DNA from: a virus
Reading direction: 5' to 3' (one strand)
Virus record (IMG/VR): IMGVR_UViG_3300050033_000401
Location: 1-35,549 of that record
Length of the DNA: 35,549 bases
Part shown: positions 14,566 through 21,321 of the stretch, in pieces
Layout: each line of letters opens with the position of its first letter
Position numbering within the stretch: the first letter of the stretch is position 1
Translations under genes and position numbers: made by a program
The notes under the pieces: model-generated
The model's database searches: none
What the model was told of the DNA's origin: nothing
The model's input: the letters and a program-made list of their open reading frames with translations, nothing else

Positions 14566-15125
14566 TATGGTGTTACCAATGCCGACCCTGTTATGAAGAA
14601 CTTCTGAAGATGCCACAGAGCGCCGTTAGCTGGCGATTGGGGAAAGTGGACACCGACAACATAAGAATCAGAGCTGTAGTTGGGTGAGCCTGGTTGGGGA
14701 ATCAATTGGAGAATGTTCAACTTGTATGCGGTCAGCGGTTGCCCAGCCTGGCCAGTTAGGGGAGTTGCTTGCCCTGTTATGAGTAGGTGTGCCTGCTGGA
14801 TATAGGCAGCCGTCGGCACAGTTGCTATATAGCCAGTGCTGTCATAGCCCGAACCAGCTGATACATAGAATTGCGGGGATGTTTCGGTGCTATCGAACGT
14901 TAGACTGATATTGAGGTAAGCCTGGATAATTTGGCCGTAGCGTGGACGCAGAATACGTACCATGAAATCCTTTTGACCACCTATGATGTAATAGAATGGA
15001 CTTACATCTCCAGTACGCTTGGCAACCATAACATCTTGATCCGAACCCTCACTACGGTTATACCCCATAATCTGCCCTATGTATGGGATAGCTTGCATAC
15101 GGAGGCTTTTATCTTGGGAACCCAT
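14565..15125 (-). CDS. Putative tail/fibre protein with MGSQDK N-terminus, 186 aa
   Basis: Predicted beta-rich protein. The N-terminus MGSQDK followed by IPY is the third copy of the motif in this row. It starts at ATG 15125, overlapping the stop of the C1q-like fibre gene as TAATG, and its own stop overlaps the next start in the same way, so four consecutive genes are translationally linked. Function unknown beyond a likely tail role. Confidence 0.65.
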   Translation of the reverse strand: MGSQDKSLRMQAIPYIGQIMGYNRSEGSDQDVMVAKRTGDVSPFYYIIGGQKDFMVRILRPRYGQIIQAYLNISLTFDSTETSPQFYVSAGSGYDSTGYIATVPTAAYIQQAHLLITGQATPLTGQAGQPLTAYKLNILQLIPQPGSPNYSSDSYVVGVHFPQSPANGALWHLQKFFITGSALVTP

Positions 15126-15730
15126 TAGGTAGCGCTCACTAAGAACCCACTCATGTATGTTACAGTTGTGCCCCCATCAACAGCTCGACCTGCCTCCCCA
15201 CAATAACCATATAGTTCAATATAATCACCAGCCGTAAATTTATCAAATATACATATGTTTGGTCGCCCAATACTTGACCCCGACCCACTTGCCGGAGTAG
15301 TGGAGGCTAGTATAAATAGGGAACCATTTTTATACATTGCCGCCTGTTGTTGCCCAGATGTTGAACCGGATTGGGTTATGGCTACCTGTGCGCATAGGCA
15401 ATAGAAGCCAGTTATCGGTACCACAAACCTATTGGTTGACAGATTAAAGTTGCTACTTGTATCAAATACTGCGGTATTAATGGCAACTTTCGTCCAGGTA
15501 CTAGATGCCATCGATGTTACAGCGCTTGGGTAACATTTAAATTTGTATGGGTTATACGCTACATTAGATACGGTAATACCGGCTGCAAGATGCCGACTTA
15601 TTATAACTCCATCGTTCATACCTACTCCTGTGTTAAAAGAGCCGTCGTTTGAGCCAAGAACGTTCCATTTGGCAGTCGTAGGTTGTTCGCCTGCGATGAC
15701 CGACCATGCTGTATAAATTGAACTTGGCAT
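15125..15730 (-). CDS. Tail fibre, shared anchor plus C1q-like C-terminal domain
   Basis: 201 residues. The first 55 residues are the anchor shared with three other genes here (MPSS-x-Y...W-x-V...GE-x-PTT-x-KWN-x-LG...RH). Residues about 65-200 look like a C1q/TNF-type jelly roll: W-x-K, NT-x-FDT, NRF, P-x-x-G-x-Y, then alternating strands to the C-terminus. Such trimeric heads often bind receptors. AGGAG precedes ATG 15730. An endonuclease VII-like gene separates it from the next fibre. Confidence 0.75.
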   Translation of the reverse strand: MPSSIYTAWSVIAGEQPTTAKWNVLGSNDGSFNTGVGMNDGVIISRHLAAGITVSNVAYNPYKFKCYPSAVTSMASSTWTKVAINTAVFDTSSNFNLSTNRFVVPITGFYCLCAQVAITQSGSTSGQQQAAMYKNGSLFILASTTPASGSGSSIGRPNICIFDKFTAGDYIELYGYCGEAGRAVDGGTTVTYMSGFLVSAT

Positions 15731-15754
15731 AGTAACTCCTAAACCCCAACTTGG

Positions 15755-16276
15755 TTAAGCTGCAAGGTAGGCGATAGCGCTTTGCAGTATTGCCGATGAT
15801 TCCATAGCATGACCGATAAATCTGTTACAATTCCCACACAATAAACCCCGAATGCAGCGACCACAAGACCCACCAGCTGGGCAACAGACATGGTCGTGGT
15901 CGATAGCGAGCTTTTTTTTGGTAGGTGGTTTTTTACAGATAGCGCAAACACCGTTTTGATACGCAAGTAGGGTTGTGTACTTCTCTGGGGTGAGTCCGTA
16001 TAAGGCCAGTCGCCTAACGGCCTGTTGTTTCTGCTGTTTTGCTTTATTTCGTTGATAGTATTCCTTGTGCCAACGAAGACAGTACTCTTTGTTGGAATTT
16101 TCCCACTCTTTTGTTTTTTTAATTCTCTTTGTTTTATTTCTTTGATATGATTCCAAGTTGAATAATCTTTTGCAAACCTTGCAATGATAATCGTAACCAT
16201 CCCTGGAGTGTTTCCAAACAAAAAAGTCGGTGAGTATTTTTTCTTTTTTACACCTAGAACATATTTTTGTTTGCAT
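15755..16276 (-). CDS. Endonuclease VII-like HNH nuclease, probably homing
   Basis: 173 residues. The N-terminal zinc finger (CSRC about residue 6, CKVC about 36) is followed by a Lys/Arg/Gln-rich helical region with repeated EYYQRN-like segments. The C-terminal recombination endonuclease VII fold (about residues 95-165) has CAIC, then AIDHDH with the catalytic His and Asp, a CGRCIRGLLCGNCN zinc segment and an Asn-rich end. Such genes often move as free-standing homing endonucleases. It sits between two fibre paralogues on the same strand, consistent with an insertion. A DNA-junction resolving role as in T4 gp49 is the alternative. Confidence 0.85.
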   Translation of the reverse strand: MQTKICSRCKKEKILTDFFVWKHSRDGYDYHCKVCKRLFNLESYQRNKTKRIKKTKEWENSNKEYCLRWHKEYYQRNKAKQQKQQAVRRLALYGLTPEKYTTLLAYQNGVCAICKKPPTKKKLAIDHDHVCCPAGGSCGRCIRGLLCGNCNRFIGHAMESSAILQSAIAYLAA

Positions 16277-16311
16277 TGCATATTAATCATACTATGTTCT
16301 CATAATGAAGT

Positions 16312-16989
16312 TTACGTTTTAATCAGGTATTGGCAAACTGAATATGGTTGGAGGTTATTATGTGCCCCACCGGACCCGGCATTTTGTATCGAAATATTTG
16401 ATCCATTCCATGTTGTCTGGGTTGTTCCCCAGGTAATTTGCTGAGCTGAGCCAGATAAAGTAAGCCTATTTGTGCTACTACCAGAGGTAATAGCTGGTTG
16501 TGCACCCGAGATACTATCGTGGTTATGGCCAGGGTCATTAACACCATGGTAGTGAACTGGCATTTCGCTCCAAGATAATGTGTGGTTAGTTTCGCCACCG
16601 ACTTGGCCGAGAGTTGCAAAGTTGGTGTCACCGGCGTTGAGGCCGACCGGAACACGACTCTGGAAAGTCGGTAAATTAAAGGTGGTCGTACCGTTACCGA
16701 CACCGTAAGTAGTACCAATAAGGGCGTAGAGAACGTTGTAGGTAGTACGGCTAACAGCTGACCCATCACATATCAGCCACTGGGCGCTTGGTGCGGCTGA
16801 GGCGGCATACATATGGATTGTACCGGTTGGTATCATGTCGGTCTGGATATGTCGCCAGAGAATAATGCTATCGTTAAAACCTAGTCCAGTATTAAAAGAC
16901 CCGTCATTTAGACCAAGTAAATTCCATTTCGTAGTAGTAGGCTGTTCGCCAACTGTGACGCTCCATGTCGTATATCCTGAACTTGGCAT
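16312..16989 (-). CDS. Tail fibre, shared anchor plus phage tail collar domain
   Basis: 225 residues. The shared anchor covers about residues 1-50. The middle (about 55-120) is a phage tail collar domain: PTGTIHMYA, WLICDGSAVSRTTY, LYALIGTTYG, then a FNLPTFQSRVP segment, which is the family signature. The C-terminus has His-rich HNHDS and a closing Gln-Tyr-Leu-Ile segment as in short tail fibres. It probably forms a trimeric receptor-binding fibre. The start at ATG 16989 is 14 bases from the previous stop. Confidence 0.85.
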   Translation of the reverse strand: MPSSGYTTWSVTVGEQPTTTKWNLLGLNDGSFNTGLGFNDSIILWRHIQTDMIPTGTIHMYAASAAPSAQWLICDGSAVSRTTYNVLYALIGTTYGVGNGTTTFNLPTFQSRVPVGLNAGDTNFATLGQVGGETNHTLSWSEMPVHYHGVNDPGHNHDSISGAQPAITSGSSTNRLTLSGSAQQITWGTTQTTWNGSNISIQNAGSGGAHNNLQPYSVCQYLIKT

Positions 16990-17003
16990 CTAATTCTCGC
17001 TTT

Positions 17004-17528
17004 TTATTTTATTTTTTTGTGTGTGAAGCCGTCGGTTGATGAGTGGCCGTTGCCGAGGTCTTTGACGTCGGGTTTGAAATTCGTCGCTACGATACGCTGT
17101 CTAATCTTAGCCTCGATATGTGGCTCCATAGATGGAATACCGCCACCGTTCCACGGTGTTTCCTCGATAAGACCCTTTTCAATTGAGCTAAGCCGGGAAT
17201 CATTACCGCAGATACATGAATAACCCATCGCTCCGTCCAGGCGCTTGCGGCTGGCTAGCAACTTATCACCAATAACGATCCGACGTAGGCCCTGGTGGTG
17301 GTTAACTAAATTGGACTGAACCTGATTTCTATCTAAGACCCACATACAGAGGTCAGCTCCACAGCTTTCGCAGACAACTAGCTGGACAAACTCGAAGTTG
17401 TCCTCGTAGTATTTTACAATTTCGGCAGCTTCAGCTTTTTCGGCTGCGGCTATGTCTGGGTTGGGTGTTTTCAGCAAGTTGGTGACATGCTGGGCTGTTT
17501 TTTCGTCAACGTTAGATAAATCTCGCAT
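17004..17528 (-). CDS. Hypothetical protein with Cys pairs, 174 aa
   Basis: Unrecognised, mostly helical and acidic at the N-terminus. Two Cys pairs, CESC near residue 53 and CIC near residue 105, could bind one zinc ion. The C-terminus is rich in Asp, Gly and Lys. It opens the minus-strand fibre operon and diverges from the plus-strand fibre pair; a TATACT lies at 17564-17559 but without a good -35. Could be a fibre assembly chaperone by position only. Confidence 0.65.
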   Translation of the reverse strand: MRDLSNVDEKTAQHVTNLLKTPNPDIAAAEKAEAAEIVKYYEDNFEFVQLVVCESCGADLCMWVLDRNQVQSNLVNHHQGLRRIVIGDKLLASRKRLDGAMGYSCICGNDSRLSSIEKGLIEETPWNGGGIPSMEPHIEAKIRQRIVATNFKPDVKDLGNGHSSTDGFTHKKIK

Positions 17529-17544
17529 ATGTTAATAATAACAC

Positions 17545-17629
17545 TTTATCGCCAGATTAGTATATGTATGGTATAACATTTATAATGGTTGTATATGGCA
17601 ACAACAACTTCTAATTTTAGGGCGATAAA
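17545..17629. repeat. Inverted repeat bounding the divergent fibre promoter region
   Basis: Perfect nine-base arms TTTATCGCC (17545-17553) and GGCGATAAA (17621-17629), 67 bases apart. The two arms lie next to the two divergent start codons (17528 and 17632). The left arm overlaps the -35 of the plus-strand promoter. It could be an operator pair, a recombination site or chance. Confidence 0.5.
17549..17577 (+). promoter_or_regulatory. Possible promoter of the plus-strand fibre pair
   Basis: TCGCCA at 17549-17554 (four of six consensus), 17-base spacer, TATAAC at 17572-17577 preceded by TGG (extended -10). A second perfect TATAAT at 17581-17586 lacks a matching -35. Confidence 0.45.
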
Positions 17630-17631
17630 TA

Positions 17632-18207
17632 ATGCCTAGCTCGGGCTACACACTCTGGTCAGTAATCGCCAGCGAAATGCCGACGACTTCTAAGTGGAAT
17701 CTGCTTGGTGCTAATGACGCAAGTATGAACACCGGCCTTGGTTTTAATGATGGGGTACTTATAGCACGCCACTTCTCGAACGGTGCCGCCGGAACTTCTG
17801 CGGTTAAGCCGAACTTCTTCCAGTCAACGGGTAATACTAATGGAACCGGTACGCGTTCGTCGTCAACTAGTAGTTTTACAGTGCCGGGCACATCGATCAT
17901 CTATACAACTGGCCCATCTAACGAATTACTACAAATAACCGGCAGCGGCTTATTAATGGCCAGCATCCAAGGTGGCGGAATGGCTATACAGGTTAATGCT
18001 ACTACCATCGGCCGCAGAACATATACTGACCTTCTTAACTTTAATACTCACTATCCACGAACTCTATTCTTAGCTGCCCCCAATACTACCTATACCATTA
18101 CACTCCAGGTGTTATCATCGGGTGCAACAAGCATTTGTAATGCAACTACAGATGTGGCCCCTAACTTTACGCCCGTACTAGAGATGATTGCTTGGGGGAG
18201 AACTTAA
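17632..18207 (+). CDS. Tail fibre, shared anchor, plus-strand copy 1
   Basis: 191 residues. Residues 1-50 are the shared anchor (MPSSGYTLWSV, then PTTSKWNLLG). The C-terminal 135 residues are beta-rich, Thr/Ser/Gly-rich and not recognised; they probably form a trimeric head of unknown specificity. It is the first of two genes read opposite to the rest of the tail region. The ribosome binding site is weak (AGGG eight to ten bases upstream of the ATG). Its stop overlaps the next start as TAATG. Confidence 0.75.
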   Translation: MPSSGYTLWSVIASEMPTTSKWNLLGANDASMNTGLGFNDGVLIARHFSNGAAGTSAVKPNFFQSTGNTNGTGTRSSSTSSFTVPGTSIIYTTGPSNELLQITGSGLLMASIQGGGMAIQVNATTIGRRTYTDLLNFNTHYPRTLFLAAPNTTYTITLQVLSSGATSICNATTDVAPNFTPVLEMIAWGRT

Positions 18208-18758
18208 TGCCTAGTTCTGGATACGTATTATGGTCGGTGACAGCCGGTGAACAGCCGACCACAGCTAAATGGAATCTGCTAGGTTCAAACGATGCTAGTT
18301 TTAATGCCGGTAACGGACTTAATGATAGCGTCATTGTCGCTCGACACCTTGCGAACGGATCAGTTACACCCCCAGCTGCTAACGATTTGACCAAAGCCGT
18401 TAACCGTCAGAATATTACAACGAATAGCGTTGTAACAAACCAACTTATCCAATATGGATGGGGATATTTTACTGGTAGCGGCGCTCGTAGCCAATCTCAG
18501 ACAGTAACATTCCCAGTTGCCTATGATAATGTGCCAATGGTAGTTCTTAGCTATAATGGTGCCCGCAATACTTCTAGGGGGGTACCTGCTAGCCCGTCAG
18601 ATGCCATCGATGGCTACTACGATGTGATTCATGGCACTGCCGCTGTAGCAACTACAACTAATGTTATTGCCGCCATAAGCTTCTTAGATGCTGCGAGTAT
18701 CCCAACGGCAATGTATCACCTTTATTCTTGGATAGCGATAGGCACTAAAGCCCGCTAG
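18207..18758 (+). CDS. Tail fibre, shared anchor, plus-strand copy 2 (possible H-type lectin-like head)
   Basis: 183 residues from ATG 18207; a TTG at 18192 is in frame but inside the previous gene. The anchor covers about residues 1-50. The C-terminal part contains a TVTFPVAYDNVPMVVLS segment that resembles the H-type lectin-like heads of some fibres, followed by further strands; this assignment is tentative. GGGGGAG lies about nine bases upstream. It ends one base before the stop of the converging hub gene. Confidence 0.75.
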   Translation: MPSSGYVLWSVTAGEQPTTAKWNLLGSNDASFNAGNGLNDSVIVARHLANGSVTPPAANDLTKAVNRQNITTNSVVTNQLIQYGWGYFTGSGARSQSQTVTFPVAYDNVPMVVLSYNGARNTSRGVPASPSDAIDGYYDVIHGTAAVATTTNVIAAISFLDAASIPTAMYHLYSWIAIGTKAR

Positions 18759-18759
18759 C

Positions 18760-20904
18760 CTAAGGCGCTATTTGATCGGTCGAGCCAATCTGGCTGACAT
18801 TAATCTGGAAGTAGATAGTCAAGACTTTGACTTCTAGCCCTAGCGTCTGGGTAATTAGATTATCCCCATCGGCCCCCATAGCGATACTGACAATCGTGTA
18901 GTTGAGCAGCTGGCTAGCATCCTGGATATTAACCGCTACCTCATCGCCAATTTGGAGTTGCATAGCTGGGAACACATCAGCAGTAAGACGCTGGTATGGC
19001 TGGGCGAAGTCAGTTACCAGCTGATGGGCGTTAGAATTAGCCGTCGATGGGCTTTGAATCAAGTCATTTTGGATAGTAATCGCCTGGCCACTATTAGCTG
19101 GGTTAGTTCCATATAGTTTAATCGAGGCGGCATCTGAATACTCGGTATTAATGATGTAGGTGACCTTAGCTGGCGTACCGTAAAGGGCAAACTGGGTAAC
19201 ATAAATTGGAATCGTCGAGGTATTTAGGAATGTTATTTGGTAATTACTACCGTTGAGCTGGGTAGCACTAGAGGCAATGTTAGTTAGGCTGGCTCCCGAA
19301 ATATATAGATACCCACCGGCGTCTGGCCCAGTACCATCGGTATTGAAGTTAGCCGTGAAGTTAGATGCGTGGGCAGATGTACTAGCGGTATAGTATACCG
19401 GATCGTCGACTGACGTAACTGGTAGCGCCCCATCACTATCCTGAAAGTCAGCTGATATTACTACCGACCCAACTGGTATCGATGTTGACGTTGATGCGCC
19501 CGGTGTACCATTCCAGTTGAAGACGTTGGTATTGGTATAGTTAGTGCCACCATCGAAGTACGTCGCAAGGATGTTGACTGTCTGGAGAATGACGGCATCG
19601 ACATATAAAGTCGCAGCTGCGGTGTTGCCTTTGACGCCCAAAGTAGACGATGCGACGCTTGGGGTGAACGTCCAGGTGATTAAATCCCACGCTCCACTCA
19701 ACGTAAGAGCCGCTGAGGACGCTCCACCCGCAGTTTCGTATAGCTGAGCGGTTTGACCGGCTGTGCCCTTTACGTAGGCTCTGGCGGTGTAGGACTGTCC
19801 AGTCGTGTAAGTTATCGGCGTAGTTGCTTTAGGCACAAAAGTCGCTAACCCGACCATTGATAGGCTGGAGATGCCAACATAGAACTGGGCTGTGCTCTGG
19901 CTGAGGGTAGTACTAACACCTGTCCAGCCGGTAATATTGGACTCAAAACTAGGGTTGGCGATTAGGTTGGTAAAGGTCGTCGACGATGGCGATGGCGGTA
20001 CTAATGTCGCAGAGGTCATTTCCCAGACCTTCTGCTTGGCCTGAACGCTACGGGGGTTAGCCGTAACGATGACATCATTAATAACTGGGCTGTCGGCCGG
20101 TTGGACATTGGTCATAGTAGTCTCATCAAAAGAATACTGGACGGTATTGTTATTTGGGATGTGCTGGCGATTCCAGAAATGAGCGATACCATTCTCGTCA
20201 AAGAAGAACAGTGCCTGCTCGGCCTCACACAGCGCCTGGATTATATCGCCGATCTTCAGGTTGTAGGGCGAGTAGAACCCAATCGGCTGTTGCAGGCTCT
20301 GTTCCAGTACGTATTGGCTGGAGGTCAGACCTACCTCAGCTAAGAGAGAGGCAATAATGGCATCAGCATAGACATTAACCTGTATCGGCGTCGTAGTAGA
20401 CTTGTAGTTATTGAGGTAGTCCATCATGTCGTAGGCATTAGTTGAGAACAGGCGGTTCTGGACGTCGTTAATCGGCATAGTGGTGTAGCCAGTAAAGACG
20501 TTGATCGATTCTGTCCCGAACCCAGCTGATATCTTGATTGGCCGACCGAGAGTAATGTACGAGCCGATAGTTGCGTCGAAGTTAGGTAGGAACAAGAGAG
20601 AGGTGTTGTCTAGTTGGACTGTAGCCTGCGCCCCGACAATACCATAAGGGTATTGGCCTAGGTCGCGAGTCACCGTCCAGGCTGTGGCATAATCGCTATA
20701 ATCAATGTACTGAAAGATATCCATAAAGGCTGGTATCCCGTTAGCACCTAAAATCATATCCGGCCCGCCAATCGTGCTCGTGCCAATTGTCCAGAAGTGG
20801 ACGCTGGTATTAAGAGTCTTGGCAAAACTAATTAATACCCCATAGTTAATTTTGGATAGGCTACCGGTTGACGAAGCGAGGAAGGCGGATGATACAGTTT
20901 GCAT
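18760..20904 (-). CDS. Tail hub/minor tail protein with carbohydrate-binding-like insert
   Basis: 714 residues, encoded after the tape measure and a small distal tail protein, the usual place of the tail hub (Tal-like). Residues 1-300 contain a segment (about 178-247) with a helical ADAI-x-SLL part followed by LCEAEQALFFFDENGIAHFWNR, like the hub domain of siphovirus minor tail proteins. Residues about 312-442 begin NLIANPSFESNITGW and end with YVDAVIL, the hallmark of CBM4/9-type carbohydrate-binding modules. The rest is beta-rich with hub-like strands at the C-terminus. It probably binds host surface glycans. No peptidase motif was seen. Confidence 0.8.
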   Translation of the reverse strand: MQTVSSAFLASSTGSLSKINYGVLISFAKTLNTSVHFWTIGTSTIGGPDMILGANGIPAFMDIFQYIDYSDYATAWTVTRDLGQYPYGIVGAQATVQLDNTSLLFLPNFDATIGSYITLGRPIKISAGFGTESINVFTGYTTMPINDVQNRLFSTNAYDMMDYLNNYKSTTTPIQVNVYADAIIASLLAEVGLTSSQYVLEQSLQQPIGFYSPYNLKIGDIIQALCEAEQALFFFDENGIAHFWNRQHIPNNNTVQYSFDETTMTNVQPADSPVINDVIVTANPRSVQAKQKVWEMTSATLVPPSPSSTTFTNLIANPSFESNITGWTGVSTTLSQSTAQFYVGISSLSMVGLATFVPKATTPITYTTGQSYTARAYVKGTAGQTAQLYETAGGASSAALTLSGAWDLITWTFTPSVASSTLGVKGNTAAATLYVDAVILQTVNILATYFDGGTNYTNTNVFNWNGTPGASTSTSIPVGSVVISADFQDSDGALPVTSVDDPVYYTASTSAHASNFTANFNTDGTGPDAGGYLYISGASLTNIASSATQLNGSNYQITFLNTSTIPIYVTQFALYGTPAKVTYIINTEYSDAASIKLYGTNPANSGQAITIQNDLIQSPSTANSNAHQLVTDFAQPYQRLTADVFPAMQLQIGDEVAVNIQDASQLLNYTIVSIAMGADGDNLITQTLGLEVKVLTIYFQINVSQIGSTDQIAP

Positions 20905-20905
20905 A

Positions 20906-21244
20906 TTATTTCTCGACGATAGTGATATCCATGTCCTTTAGCATGCTGGCTCCAGGGATATACTCAGCTTCGGCCACAGTTGCGAAGCCCGTAAAAGTAA
21001 AGCCCGAGGCGACGTTACTGTAAGTAATGGCTGCACCACCGCCATAGACGTAAGCAACAATCTGGGCGTACTGGGTTTGGTTAAGAGCTGCGAAGTGGAG
21101 GGACGCCTGTTTCTTTTGAGCCTCCCAATAGCGGTGGACGCCGCCTTTAATAGACTCACGGTCAACGACCTTCTGCTTAATTTCCTCTTTTAAGCCCGAG
21201 GGTTGGGCAATGGTATAGTCTCCATTAAAACCAATTAACGACAT
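20906..21244 (-). CDS. Small tail protein (distal tail/hub accessory candidate)
   Basis: 112 residues: a beta-rich start, a helical centre (about 20-60) and a beta-rich end with a GGGAAITYS turn. No signal peptide. It lies between the tape measure and the hub gene, where distal tail proteins are encoded, and its stop is one base from the hub start. AGGAGAAAAACAAACAA precedes the ATG. No family recognised with certainty. Confidence 0.7.
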   Translation of the reverse strand: MSLIGFNGDYTIAQPSGLKEEIKQKVVDRESIKGGVHRYWEAQKKQASLHFAALNQTQYAQIVAYVYGGGAAITYSNVASGFTFTGFATVAEAEYIPGASMLKDMDITIVEK

Positions 21245-21321
21245 TTGTTTGTTTTTCTCCTAGGGATAGCTTGCCTTTTAACCCTATTATAGCCGATAGC
21301 GCAAGCCTGCGCCATGAACGT

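Noticed and set aside
14566-14616. Longer N-terminus of the 389-residue tail protein from GTG 14616
   Set aside because: Overlaps the upstream gene by 50 bases and places residues before the shared MGAQDK motif; ATG 14565 in TAATG is better.
17559-17564. Minus-strand TATACT as promoter of the 174-residue gene
   Set aside because: No -35 with acceptable spacing and no extended -10; only mentioned in the gene entry.
15125-18758. Recent phase-variable inversion by homology between opposed fibre genes
   Set aside because: The anchor-coding DNA of the opposed genes differs at many positions, so a recent or frequent exchange through these repeats is unlikely; no invertase gene is seen in the window.
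21286-21291. Perfect minus-strand TATAAT before the small tail gene at 21244
   Set aside because: No -35 at 15-19 bases and no extended TGn; kept out as a promoter although transcription from it is possible.
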